Assembly (NCBI GenBank): GCA_025966315.1
Contig: JAOPUZ010000035.1
Span: forward strand, 1 to 33,208
Length of the DNA stretch: 33,208 nt
From: Frankiales bacterium
GTDB lineage: Bacteria > Actinomycetota > Actinomycetes > Mycobacteriales > Jatrophihabitantaceae
Reading direction: 5' to 3'
Position numbers and translations under genes: made by a program. A model generated the notes under the pieces. The model saw only the letters and a program-made list of their open reading frames with translations. It searched no databases and was not told the DNA's origin. Shown here in pieces: positions 1-9,956 of the stretch (its first letter is position 1; each line of letters begins with the position of its first letter).

Positions 1-38
1 GCCGGCCGCGCTCCCGCCGGCCGCGCTCCCGCCGGCCG
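1..38. repeat. 15-bp tandem repeat inside dnaX
   Basis: A 15-base unit, gccggccgcgctccc, occurs twice in full (1-15 and 16-30) and begins a third time. The unit is a multiple of three, and in dnaX it encodes repeated GGSAA, so copy-number change would keep the frame. It sits in the flexible linker after the AAA+ part and may continue beyond the window. Confidence 0.8.
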
Positions 39-1332
39 GTGGTCGCCGCGAGGGCGCATCGTCGATGTTGGCCACCGGGTTGGTGCGAACGGTCGGACTG
101 GCGGTCCGCGTGTGCGACGCGCCCGAGTTCGTGGGGCTGGTCGTCGTACCGGCCGCGGCCGCATCGTCCGTCATGCCTTGCCGGCGTTCCAGCCGCTCGA
201 GTCGTTGTAGCAAGGCGCCGGAGTCTGCGCTCGCGTCCGGCAGCAGCATCCGGGCGGACAGCAACTCGAGCATCAGCCGAGGCGACGTGGTACCGCGCAT
301 ATCGGTGAGCGTGGTGTGCGTGATGTCGGCGAATCGCACCAGGCTGGCCGTGCCGATCCGGCGCGACTGGTCGGCCATATGCTCGGCCTGGTCCGCGGGA
401 TGATCGATGAGACCGCGCTCGATGGCCTCGGGCACCGCGTCCATCAGGATCAGATCGCGCAGCCGATCGAGCAGGTCCGCAGCAAAGCGACGTGGATCGT
501 GGCCAGCTTCGACGACTCGATCGATAGTGGCGTAAACCGTGGCGGCGTCCCCGACCGCGAGCGAATCGATCATGTCGTCCAGCAACGCGGAATCGGTGAC
601 ACCCAGCAAGCCGACGGCCATCGAGTACGTGACGCCTTGCGGCCCGGCGCCGGCCAGCAGCTGATCGAGAATCGACAGCGAGTCACGGGCTGATCCGCCA
701 CCGGACCGGACGACGAGCGGCAGCACGGCCGGCTCGATGACCGCACCCTCGGCCTCGCAGATGTGTTCGAGGTGGCTGCGCAGCGCGGACGGTGCGATCA
801 GCCGGAACGGGTAGTGATGGGTCCGCGACCGGATGGTCTGCAGCACCTTGTCGGGCTCGGTCGTGGCGAACACGAAGACCAGGAAATCGGGCGGTTCTTC
901 GACCAGTTTGAGCAGGGCATTGAAGCCTTGCGTGGTGACCATGTGGGCTTCGTCGATGATGTAGACCTTGTAGCGATCACGGGCCGGGGCGTAGTAGGCG
1001 CGCTCGCGCAGGTCACGCGCATCATCGACCCCGCCGTGACTGGCCGCGTCGATCTCGATCACGTCGATGCTGCCGGAGCCGTTCGGGGCGAGGTCCACAC
1101 AGGACGGGCATACCCCGCACGGCGTCGGAGTCGGGCCTTGGATGCAGTTGAGCGACCGGGCCAGGATCCGAGCGCTGGACGTCTTGCCGCATCCGCGCGG
1201 ACCGGAGAACAAGTAGGCGTGATTGATGCGGCCGGCCGACAGGGCCTGGGTGAGGGGGCCGGTCACATGCTCCTGACCGATCACCTCGGCGAAGGTTGCC
1301 GATCGGTACTTCCGGTATAGAGCAAGAGCCAC
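1..1332 (-). CDS. dnaX: DNA polymerase III subunits gamma/tau (partial)
   Basis: Clamp-loader ATPase of the replicative polymerase. The reading frame is open from a GTG at 1330-1332 to the window edge (444 codons), so the C-terminal tau region is missing. The protein begins with a typical DnaX N-terminus (LALYRKYRSATFAEVIGQEH). It has a Walker A motif (GPRGCGKTS), the four-cysteine zinc module that follows it, and a Walker B DEAH box within KVYIIDEAHM, then the expected LLKLVEEPP and FATTEPDKVLQTI stretches. Towards the edge it turns into a Ser/Thr/Pro/Ala-rich linker ending in a short GGSAA repeat. The amidase gene lies upstream on the same strand, 105 bases away. Identity is secure; only the truncation limits the description. 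Confidence 0.96.
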   Translation of the reverse strand, partial: MALALYRKYRSATFAEVIGQEHVTGPLTQALSAGRINHAYLFSGPRGCGKTSSARILARSLNCIQGPTPTPCGVCPSCVDLAPNGSGSIDVIEIDAASHGGVDDARDLRERAYYAPARDRYKVYIIDEAHMVTTQGFNALLKLVEEPPDFLVFVFATTEPDKVLQTIRSRTHHYPFRLIAPSALRSHLEHICEAEGAVIEPAVLPLVVRSGGGSARDSLSILDQLLAGAGPQGVTYSMAVGLLGVTDSALLDDMIDSLAVGDAATVYATIDRVVEAGHDPRRFAADLLDRLRDLILMDAVPEAIERGLIDHPADQAEHMADQSRRIGTASLVRFADITHTTLTDMRGTTSPRLMLELLSARMLLPDASADSGALLQRLERLERRQGMTDDAAAAGTTTSPTNSGASHTRTASPTVRTNPVANIDDAPSRRPPAGGSAAGGSAAG

Positions 1333-1367
1333 GCCGTGAGGTTAGTCCACGATGCCGACAGTCCGCG

Positions 1368-1420
1368 ATGACCGATCACCGACGGCCGATGACCTCATGA
1401 CCGATGACCGACGGCCGATG
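1368..1420. repeat. 24-bp direct repeat between dnaX and the amidase gene
   Basis: Two 24-base copies (1368-1391 and 1397-1420) differ at one position and are separated by 5 bases. Each contains the words gaccgat and acggccgatg. A partial third echo (gcggacggccggtgg) follows. The array fills most of the gap between the amidase stop (1438) and the dnaX start (1332), so it lies just upstream of dnaX. It could be an operator or simple local duplication; the sequence does not decide. Confidence 0.7.
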
Positions 1421-1437
1421 GCGGACGGCCGGTGGCC

Positions 1438-2436
1438 TCAGCCGAGCCAGGCCAGGATGCCGGCGGCCACCGCGACCGCGACCTGCTGCCGCCCGGCCGC
1501 GGAACTCTGCCGGGCCGCGTCCGAAGCGTTGCGCATGTTGCCGATCTCCAGGAACGTCGCCGGCACGGTCGCGCTGTTCAGCCCGGCCAGATCGTCGCGC
1601 GGGTAGTAACCGTTGCTGCCCAGGTAGGTCGACGTGGTGAAGCCCGATCCCTTGAGCAGCGCGTCGTGTACAGCCACGGTCAACGCGTGGGATTGGCGGG
1701 CAATCGCGGCGCCGGCTGGTTGCCGGCTGTCCTCGCAGACGTGAAAACCGTGCCCGTCGGTGGGCGCACCGTCGGCGTGGATGGATACGACCGCATCGAC
1801 GCCAGCTTCATTGCCGATCCGCGCCCGCTCGTCTACACACGGTCCCACCCCGGAATCATTGGGCCGCGTCAGGATCACCCGCACGCCGTGGGCCTGCAGC
1901 AAGGACCGCACCCGCAGGGTCACATCCCAGTTGAAGGCGTGCTCGGGATAGCCGGCGTTGGTGTTCGTCCCGGTCGTGTCGCACGCCTTGTACTCGCCGA
2001 AACCGGCGGGCACGCTGCGGTTGATGGCCGCCGGGTTCGCGGCGTTGCCACCGTTGTGACCGGGGTTGAGCACGATGGTGGGACCGCCCGCGACCCGGGC
2101 CGGTGGCTTCGCAGCCGGCGGGGCGCTCGACGTCCGGGCCGTCGTCGGTGGGCGGGCCGTGGTCGCTGGGCTCGTCGCGGGCCGCGATCGGGTTGCCGCC
2201 GTCGTGCGGGCGGCCGGGGTCTTGGTCGGGCTCGGGGACGCCAGGCCGGTCGAGGGCGAGGTCGAGGTCGAGGGAATCGGCGACGCCGAGCCGGCCAGCC
2301 CGGACGATCCGGACTCGATAGCCGGGCCGGCCGCGCCCTCGGACGCGGCCGTACAGCCCGAACTCGACAACAGCAAGGCCAGCAGCAGGGCGGGTACACC
2401 GAGGCCCGCCGCCGCACGCACGCATCTTCCCGACAT
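1438..2436 (-). CDS. N-acetylmuramoyl-L-alanine amidase, Amidase_3, probable lipoprotein
   Basis: Zinc amidase predicted to cut the amide bond between MurNAc and the stem peptide outside the membrane. The 332-residue protein starts with a basic segment and hydrophobic stretch ending in LLSSSGC, a near-lipobox with Cys28 as the likely lipidation site. A Ser/Thr/Pro/Ala-rich linker follows to about residue 115. The catalytic domain (118-332) has the Amidase_3 zinc ligands His127 (NPGHNG), Glu165 (PEHAFNWD) and His220 (VSIHADG), and the catalytic Glu297 (TFLEIGN). I take the ATG at 2434-2436 because it gives this signal sequence. The open frame continues upstream but there it is antisense to ybaB and recR. 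The family matches mycobacterial Rv3717 (Ami1), also a neighbour of ybaB and recR. The -3 lipobox residue is Ser rather than Leu, so lipidation is less certain than export. Confidence 0.88.
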   Translation of the reverse strand: MSGRCVRAAAGLGVPALLLALLLSSSGCTAASEGAAGPAIESGSSGLAGSASPIPSTSTSPSTGLASPSPTKTPAARTTAATRSRPATSPATTARPPTTARTSSAPPAAKPPARVAGGPTIVLNPGHNGGNAANPAAINRSVPAGFGEYKACDTTGTNTNAGYPEHAFNWDVTLRVRSLLQAHGVRVILTRPNDSGVGPCVDERARIGNEAGVDAVVSIHADGAPTDGHGFHVCEDSRQPAGAAIARQSHALTVAVHDALLKGSGFTTSTYLGSNGYYPRDDLAGLNSATVPATFLEIGNMRNASDAARQSSAAGRQQVAVAVAAGILAWLG

Positions 2437-2495
2437 GGCCACAGGGTGCCAGAATCCCGGGTTACGCTGGCGGATGTCGATGGAAACGCCCGTAT

Positions 2496-2504
2496 AGAGG
2501 AGAG
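2496..2504 (+). promoter_or_regulatory. Ribosome binding site of ybaB
   Basis: The purine-rich agaggagag lies 8 bases before the GTG at 2513. This supports that start over the in-frame ATG at 2537. Confidence 0.7.
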
Positions 2505-2512
2505 AACTGCCC

Positions 2513-2862
2513 GTGCGACCCGGTGGCCAGCCCAATATGCAGCAGCTGATGAAGCAAGCCCAGAAGATGCAGCAGCAACTCGCTGCTGCCCAGGCTGAGC
2601 TCGCCGAGACCGAGGTCCAGGGCACGGCCGGTGGCGGCCTGGTCACGGCAACCGTGACCGGCAGCGGTGAGTTGCGGGCCCTCACGATCAGCCCGGCCGC
2701 GGTCGACCCCGAGGACGTCGAGACCTTGCAGGATCTGGTGGTGGCGGCGGTCCGCGACGCCAACCACAACGCGCAGGCGCTGGCCGCTGAGAAAATGGGT
2801 CCGCTGACCGCGGGTCTGGGTGGCGGAGCGGGTCTGGGTGGACTGGGTCTGCCCGGCCTGTG

Positions 2863-2863
<1 letters not shown>
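2513..2863 (+). CDS. ybaB: YbaB/EbfC family nucleoid-associated protein
   Basis: Small DNA-binding protein of 116 residues, the usual size for the family. The N-terminal part is the expected Gln/Met/Lys-rich amphipathic helix ([15 protein letters not shown]). It is followed by the core with [15 protein letters not shown] and the conserved [20 protein letters not shown] helix. A Gly/Leu-rich tail closes it. Family members form dimers that bind DNA with little sequence preference. The stop overlaps the start of recR by one base (TGATG), implying translational coupling. This ybaB-recR pairing is conserved across bacteria. The amidase gene is divergent, with a 76-base shared upstream region. Confidence 0.95.
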
Positions 2864-3459
<596 letters not shown>

Positions 3460-3461
3460 CC

Positions 3462-4613
3462 ATGACGCACCCGCCCGGTCCGGACTGGCCCGCCCCGGAC
3501 CCGCAGCGCTGGTCGGCGCCCACCCACTTCGCCGGCTCGGGTTCCGGATCAGGCGATGGCGGCGCGTTCGGCGGGCCGATCCCGCTGCCCCCGCGCGCGC
3601 CGCGCCCGCCGGCTCGCCCGGTTCGACGGCGGCGAGCGCGGTTCGTGGTGGCCGCGGTGCTGTGCTTGGTGCTGGCGTTGGTCACCGGCGGACTCGCGGT
3701 GCGGCAATACGCCACCGGCCACGGCGCGCGAGCGGTCGTGCTGCGTTACTTTGCCGCGGTCTCTCAGGGCGACGCCCCGGCCGCGCTCGCGCTCGCCGAC
3801 CAGTTGCCTGCCAACGCTGCCTACCTGACCTCGCAGGTGCTGCGCCAGCAACTGGGCGTGGCGAAACTGACCGACGTCGCCGTGTCGGACGTCCAGACCT
3901 CGGGGCCGACGCCACGGGTGGCTGTGAGCTACCGGCTGAGCTTCGCCGCCGGAGCGGAGACGGTTCGTGATTCGGTGGCCGTGGTTCGGCACGGGACGAC
4001 CTGGCGGCTGGCGTCGGTAGCCGCTTCGGCCGACATCGTGGTATCCGGGCTCGGCGCCGAGCGGCTGGTGTTCGCCGGCCGGCCGTTGCCCAGCGTCCGG
4101 ATAACGCTGTTCCCAGGCGCCTTGCCGCTCAGTACGGACACGCCGGCCGCAACCGTGCACGGGCGGCCGTATCTGACTTTGAGCGCCGGGACCGCTGCGG
4201 ATCCGGCATCCGCGGCTGGCGGGTCGCCCAATGTCGTGACCGTATCGGTGGATGTGTCCAAGCGGGCGAAGATGCAGGTGTCGGACGGAATCAGCGACGC
4301 GCTGGCCGCCTGCCTGGCCGCGGCTTCGGTCGATCCGGCGTGCCCGTTGCCGCCATCGGTCGGCCGTCCGGTGCCCGGGTCCTTGCACGGCGCGTTGTCC
4401 CAGCCGCTCGCCTCCAGTGAGACCACGGTCGCGTTCGCAGCGAGTGGCCGGGGCATCCTCGAGGTGTCGGCCGGCGTCGAGGTCAAAGGCACCTGGCAAG
4501 CGTGGAACTTCGAGAATCAGGCCGTACCGCAGCACGGCACCATCGTGTTGAAGCTCAGCCTGCGCGCGACCGTGGACAACCCCGGGCACACGGTCTGGGC
4601 GGCCGCCACATGA
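3462..4613 (+). CDS. Membrane-anchored protein with extracytoplasmic NTF2-like region, unknown function
   Basis: The 383-residue protein has three visible parts. Residues 1-55 are Pro/Gly-rich and presumably cytoplasmic. A basic cluster (RRRRAR, 55-60) and one membrane helix (about 61-80) follow, giving an N-in, C-out single pass. The rest is extracytoplasmic. It opens with AVVLRYFAAVSQGDAPAALA (91-110), which resembles the first helix of NTF2-like domains in bacterial membrane proteins, then a beta-rich stretch to the C-terminus. Two cysteines (in AACLAA and DPACPLPP) could form a disulfide. It starts two bases after recR and its stop overlaps the start of the mycosin-like gene (ATGA), so it may act with that protease. 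I do not recognise a named family. Confidence 0.75.
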   Translation: MTHPPGPDWPAPDPQRWSAPTHFAGSGSGSGDGGAFGGPIPLPPRAPRPPARPVRRRRARFVVAAVLCLVLALVTGGLAVRQYATGHGARAVVLRYFAAVSQGDAPAALALADQLPANAAYLTSQVLRQQLGVAKLTDVAVSDVQTSGPTPRVAVSYRLSFAAGAETVRDSVAVVRHGTTWRLASVAASADIVVSGLGAERLVFAGRPLPSVRITLFPGALPLSTDTPAATVHGRPYLTLSAGTAADPASAAGGSPNVVTVSVDVSKRAKMQVSDGISDALAACLAAASVDPACPLPPSVGRPVPGSLHGALSQPLASSETTVAFAASGRGILEVSAGVEVKGTWQAWNFENQAVPQHGTIVLKLSLRATVDNPGHTVWAAAT

Positions 4614-5890
4614 GCCGCCGGCTGCGGGGCGTGCTCGCCGCCGCCACGGTTGCGCTGCTGGCCATCGGCGGTTCGCTGGCCGGGGCGGCACCGGCCAGCG
4701 CGGCACCGGGGCCGCCGGACGCCCAGGAATGGTGGTTCGACAGCTGGAACGTCCCGGCGCTATGGGCTGTCGGTGCCGATGGGCGTGGGATCACCGTTGC
4801 GGTCGTGGACACCGGAGTGCAGGCCAGCATTCCCGAGCTGGCCGGCAAGGTGCTCCCGGGTACCGACTACACCGGCAACGGCAGTGATGGGCGCACTGAT
4901 TTCGATGGGGACGACTTCTCGCACGGCACCGCGATGGCCAGCCTCATCGTCGCCTCGAAAGGGGTCTACGGCATCGAAGGGCTGGCGCCCCAGGCCAAGA
5001 TCTTGCCGATCGCGATCCCGCTCGAGGGCACCATTCGCACCGGGGCGGGCGCGCCGAACCCGAACAGCACAGCGCTGGCGGTGCGGTACGCCGCCGATCA
5101 CGGCGCCAAGATCATCAGCATGAGTCTGGGCGGCATCCGGAATCCGGACGAGGACGAGGTGCCATGCCCGCCGGCCCTGCAGGCCGCGGTCGTGTACGCC
5201 CTCACCAAGGGTTCGCTGGTAGTGGCCGCGTCGGGCAACTCGGGGGACTCCGGCAGCCCGGTCGAGGAACCCGGCGTGTGCCTCGGGGCCGTGTCGGTCG
5301 GCGCGATCGATGCCACCCTGGCGGTCGCCCCCTATTCGTCCCGGCACAGCTATCTGACGGTGAGCGCGCCGGGTGACGCCATCGCGACCTTGTCCCGGCA
5401 GTCCGGCACGGCGTTCGTCGGCGACGGGACGTCCCAGGCCACCGCGATCACGTCGGCCGCGTTGGCCCTGATCTGGTCGAAGTACCCGACGGCAACGAAC
5501 AAGCAGATCCTGTCGAGGTTGCTCAGCACGGTCGTCGACAAGGGGCCGAAGGGCCGGGATCCGGCCTACGGGATCGGCGTGATCAACACCGGGGCGGCGG
5601 TGCGCAGCGGGATCGCCACGGCGCCGGACCCGGTATTCGACGGGGTGCAACCGCTGCTGGCCCAGGCGGCGGCCAAACCGATCAGCTTGGCGGGCAAGGC
5701 GCCGGCCGGTAACGCGCAGGCACCGATCGGGTCGGTCGTCGTTGCCGGCCAAGCACGGGTGCTGGGCAGCAGCTTCTATCTGCTGGCGGCCGTGGCGGTG
5801 GCTGCGCTGCTGGCGGCGTTGGCTTTCGTGCTGCTGGCCATCCGCCGCCGAGCCGGTCCGGCTCCGGCCACTCTCGCTCCGAACCTATAG
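4610..5890 (+). CDS. Mycosin-like membrane-anchored subtilisin (S8) protease
   Basis: Exported serine protease of 426 residues. It has a signal peptide (1-32, ending PASAA), the S8 triad Asp67 (VAVVDTGV), His105 (DFSHGTAMA) and Ser275 (GDGTSQATA), and oxyanion Asn210 (AASGNSG). A C-terminal membrane helix (about 389-411) is followed by a basic cytoplasmic tail. This layout is that of mycosins (MycP), which stabilise and process type VII secretion systems. No ESX genes (eccB-E, esxA/B, PE/PPE) are nearby, so it is an orphan copy or a mycosin relative with another job. The ATG at 4610 overlaps the previous stop and yields the signal peptide; an upstream in-frame start at 4502 would lie within the previous gene. 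The catalytic-Ser region reads GTSQATA rather than the GTSFAAP usual in mycosins. Confidence 0.88.
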   Translation: MSRRLRGVLAAATVALLAIGGSLAGAAPASAAPGPPDAQEWWFDSWNVPALWAVGADGRGITVAVVDTGVQASIPELAGKVLPGTDYTGNGSDGRTDFDGDDFSHGTAMASLIVASKGVYGIEGLAPQAKILPIAIPLEGTIRTGAGAPNPNSTALAVRYAADHGAKIISMSLGGIRNPDEDEVPCPPALQAAVVYALTKGSLVVAASGNSGDSGSPVEEPGVCLGAVSVGAIDATLAVAPYSSRHSYLTVSAPGDAIATLSRQSGTAFVGDGTSQATAITSAALALIWSKYPTATNKQILSRLLSTVVDKGPKGRDPAYGIGVINTGAAVRSGIATAPDPVFDGVQPLLAQAAAKPISLAGKAPAGNAQAPIGSVVVAGQARVLGSSFYLLAAVAVAALLAALAFVLLAIRRRAGPAPATLAPNL

Positions 5891-5943
5891 TGCGGCCTGA
5901 GTTCCCGCCCAAGTCGATCGAACCGGGAACTCGGGCCGCACTA
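5888..5943. terminator. Long hairpin between convergent protease gene and leuA
   Basis: Two 20-base arms (5888-5907 and 5924-5943) are inverted repeats with one mismatch, which can pair G-U in one orientation, and enclose a 16-base loop. The left arm begins with the stop codon of the protease gene, and leuA ends 5 bases beyond the right arm. The position fits a bidirectional terminator. There is no T-run after either arm, so a classical intrinsic mechanism is not shown. Confidence 0.75.
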
Positions 5944-5948
5944 TGCAC

Positions 5949-7751
<1,803 letters not shown>

Positions 7752-7769
7752 TCACATTCCGGGTGAGCT

Positions 7770-7857
7770 GGTCGGCACAGCACGACGCCCGCGACGAGGG
7801 GCCGACCGATTCGAACTGGCGATCAGAGTCGCTCAGGAATCCAGTGCCTCGTCACGG
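7770..7857 (-). promoter_or_regulatory. LEU-type leader RNA of leuA, predicted hairpin plus pseudoknot
   Basis: On the minus strand, the arms ggtcggc (7807-7801) and gccgacc (7776-7770) form a 7-bp stem around a 24-base loop. Eleven bases of that loop (7799-7789, cctcgtcgcgg) can pair, with one G-U, with eleven bases just downstream of the main Leu codons of the leader peptide (7857-7847, ccgtgacgagg). A ribosome stalled on, or released from, the Leu codons would therefore decide whether the loop pairing forms. Comparative work has described a LEU element of this kind upstream of actinobacterial leuA genes. The pairing is seen here; its regulatory role is inferred. Confidence 0.75.
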
Positions 7858-7895
7858 CGGCGAAGGAGCAGCGCGCGCATGATGAGCAAGAGCAT
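7833..7895 (-). CDS. Leu-rich leader peptide of leuA
   Basis: A 20-codon frame lies 120 bases upstream of leuA on the same strand. It reads MLLLIMRALLLRRR followed by six more residues and TGA, with seven Leu codons in two runs of three plus one. This is the expected form of a leucine attenuation peptide: slow translation of the Leu runs reports low charged tRNA-Leu. No strong Shine-Dalgarno sequence precedes the ATG, so translation may be leaderless or weakly initiated. The 3' half of the frame takes part in the predicted pseudoknot with the downstream hairpin loop. Confidence 0.8.
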   Translation of the reverse strand: MLLLIMRALLLRRRDEALDS

Positions 7896-8016
7896 AACCC
7901 AACGTGCGCGTGCGGTGACCGTGCTGGGCGGGAATGACCGATAGACTTTCGCCGCTCGTGCTTTATATCGCGACCGGCGCGATACGGCATAAAACGTACG
8001 TTAGGGGAAAAGGCCT
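7896..8016. promoter_or_regulatory. Divergent promoter region between leuA leader and gmd
   Basis: These 121 bases must hold promoters for both directions. They contain two small inverted repeats upstream of gmd: ATCGCG-5-CGCGAT (7967-7983) and the perfect palindrome aacgtacgtt (7993-8002). The latter is next to the gmd ribosome site. I cannot fix -35/-10 boxes with confidence; the AT-rich ctttatatcg (7961-7970) is the best candidate for a -10 area serving gmd. Confidence 0.4.
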
Positions 8017-9012
8017 GTGCCTCGTGCTCTGATCACCGGCATCACCGGCCAGGACGGGCTCTATCTCGCGGAGCTGTTGCTGAGCAAGGGCTATGAGGTG
8101 TTCGGCTTGATCCGCGGCCAGAACAACCCGAAAGCCGCGCTCGTCGCCAGCATCGTGCCCGAGGTGAAGGTGCTCGCCGGCGACCTCACCGACCTGTCGA
8201 GCCTGCTTCGCGCGCTTCGTACCTCGCAGCCGGATGAGGTCTACAACCTCGGCGCGATCAGCTTTGTCGCCTACTCGTGGGAGCAGGCCGCGTTGACCAC
8301 GGACGTGACGGCCAAGGGCGTGCTGAACATGCTCGAGGCCGTACGCCTGTACTGCGGCGATGACATCAGCAAGGTCCGCTTCTATCAGGCGTCCAGCTCG
8401 GAGATGTTCGGCAAGGTGCAGCACGTACCGCAGAGCGAGTCGACGCTGCTGTGGCCGCGTTCGCCGTACGGCGTGGCCAAGGTTTTCGGTCATTACATGA
8501 CGATCAACTACCGCGAGTCCTACGGCATGCATGCGTCCAGCGGCATCCTGTTCAATCACGAATCACCCCGGCGCGGTCCGGAATTCGTCACTCGCAAGGT
8601 CTCGCTCGGCGTGGCCGAGATCGCGGACGGCCGTCGCGAGAAGTTGATCATGGGTAACCTCGACGCCAAGCGTGACTGGGGCTTCGCCGGCGATTACGTG
8701 GACGCCATGTGGCGCATGCTGCAGCAGCCGGTGGCCGATGATTTCGTTATTTCCACGGGTGAAACTCACTCGGTGCGCGAATTGCTGAGCGCCGCGTTCG
8801 CCGTGGTGGGCATCGAGGACTGGCAGCCGTACGTCGAGATCAACCAGGACTTCCTGCGCCCGGCCGAGGTCGACCTGCTGATCGGTGATGCCAGCAAGGC
8901 CCACGACAAGCTTGGCTGGAAACCCACCGTTCCGTTCGAGCAACTGGTGCGCATGATGGTTGAATCCGATGTGGCTGCGCTCGCCGGTGACCGCCGGGGT
9001 ACGCCCCGTTGA
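8017..9012 (+). CDS. gmd: GDP-mannose 4,6-dehydratase
   Basis: Converts GDP-D-mannose to GDP-4-keto-6-deoxy-D-mannose, the precursor of GDP-rhamnose, GDP-fucose and related sugars. The protein is a 331-residue extended short-chain dehydrogenase. It has the nucleotide-binding [15 protein letters not shown] (8-22), the catalytic SSSEMFG (126-132), Tyr151 and Lys155 in SPYGVAK, and the family signature [17 protein letters not shown] and [16 protein letters not shown]. The GTG start at 8017 follows aggggaaaagg. The next gene is a paralogue overlapping by four bases. No GDP-4-keto-6-deoxymannose reductase or GDP-fucose synthase is recognisable in the window, so the final sugar is not determined. 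Confidence 0.92.
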   Translation: MPRALITGITGQDGLYLAELLLSKGYEVFGLIRGQNNPKAALVASIVPEVKVLAGDLTDLSSLLRALRTSQPDEVYNLGAISFVAYSWEQAALTTDVTAKGVLNMLEAVRLYCGDDISKVRFYQASSSEMFGKVQHVPQSESTLLWPRSPYGVAKVFGHYMTINYRESYGMHASSGILFNHESPRRGPEFVTRKVSLGVAEIADGRREKLIMGNLDAKRDWGFAGDYVDAMWRMLQQPVADDFVISTGETHSVRELLSAAFAVVGIEDWQPYVEINQDFLRPAEVDLLIGDASKAHDKLGWKPTVPFEQLVRMMVESDVAALAGDRRGTPR

Positions 9013-9956
9013 CACCGCCTCGACGCGCATTGGTCACCGGAGTTACCGGCCAGGACGGCTGGTATCTCTGCCAATTGCTGCGCGAGCACGGCTTCGAGGT
9101 GTTCGGACTGGTGCGGCCGGGCGATTCGGCCGCGGTTCCACCCGAGGTGAGCGAACTGGCGGGTGACCTGCGCGACGAGAAATCACTGGCCGCGGCCCTG
9201 GAGCTCGTTCGGCCGGATCACGTCTACAACCTCGCCGGGCTGTCGTCCGTCGCGGCGTCTTGGCATGACCCGGCCACCACCAGCGAGGTGAACGGCACCG
9301 GCGTGCTGCGGCTGCTGCACGCGGTCCGCGAATTCGCCGACCGGACCGGGGTCAGCCCGCGGGTAGTGCAGGCCAGCAGTGCCGAGATCTTCGGACGGGC
9401 ACCGGCGCCGCAGAACGAGCAGACGCCGATCGCACCGATCAGCCCGTACGGCGTGGCCAAGGCCGCGGCCCACCATGCGGTACGCGTCTACCGGCAGGCG
9501 GGCGTCGACGTGCGCTCCGCGATCCTCTACAACCACGAATCGCCCCGTCGCCCGCCGACCTTCGTGACGCGCCGGATCACGCAGAGCGCGGCCCACATCA
9601 AGCTCGGACTGATCGACTCGATCGCCTTGGGAAATCTCGACGCCCGCCGGGACTGGGGTTTCGCCGGTGACTACATGGCCGCGATGTACCTGATTGCCGA
9701 GCATGATGTTCCCGATGATTTCGTGGTCGCCACCGGGGTCAGCCATACCGTCGCGGAGTTCGTGGCCGCCGCCTTCGCCCAGGTCGGCATCGAGGACTGG
9801 CAGTCGCGGGTGACCGTCGATCCGGCGCTGACCCGGCCGGCCGACGTTTCCGAACAACGCGGCGATGCCGGCAAGGCTCATCGCGAACTGGGCTGGCAAC
9901 CGTTGGTGTCCTTCGACGAGCTGGTCGGCCAGATGGTCGAGGCCGACCTCGGGTGA
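9009..9956 (+). CDS. GDP-mannose 4,6-dehydratase paralogue (GDP-sugar SDR)
   Basis: The 315-residue protein follows the first gmd motif for motif: [23 protein letters not shown], the SSAEIFG active-site loop, Tyr147 and Lys151 in [24 protein letters not shown] and [16 protein letters not shown]. It is shorter in the region after the first beta-alpha unit. All catalytic positions I can check are kept, so it is either a second active dehydratase or has shifted to the reductase step or another GDP-sugar; motifs alone do not decide. The start is a TTG overlapping the previous stop (TTGAC), and the end overlaps the next GTG (GTGA), so all three genes look translationally coupled. Tandem duplication followed by divergence is the simplest origin. 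Confidence 0.85.
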   Translation: MTPPRRALVTGVTGQDGWYLCQLLREHGFEVFGLVRPGDSAAVPPEVSELAGDLRDEKSLAAALELVRPDHVYNLAGLSSVAASWHDPATTSEVNGTGVLRLLHAVREFADRTGVSPRVVQASSAEIFGRAPAPQNEQTPIAPISPYGVAKAAAHHAVRVYRQAGVDVRSAILYNHESPRRPPTFVTRRITQSAAHIKLGLIDSIALGNLDARRDWGFAGDYMAAMYLIAEHDVPDDFVVATGVSHTVAEFVAAAFAQVGIEDWQSRVTVDPALTRPADVSEQRGDAGKAHRELGWQPLVSFDELVGQMVEADLG

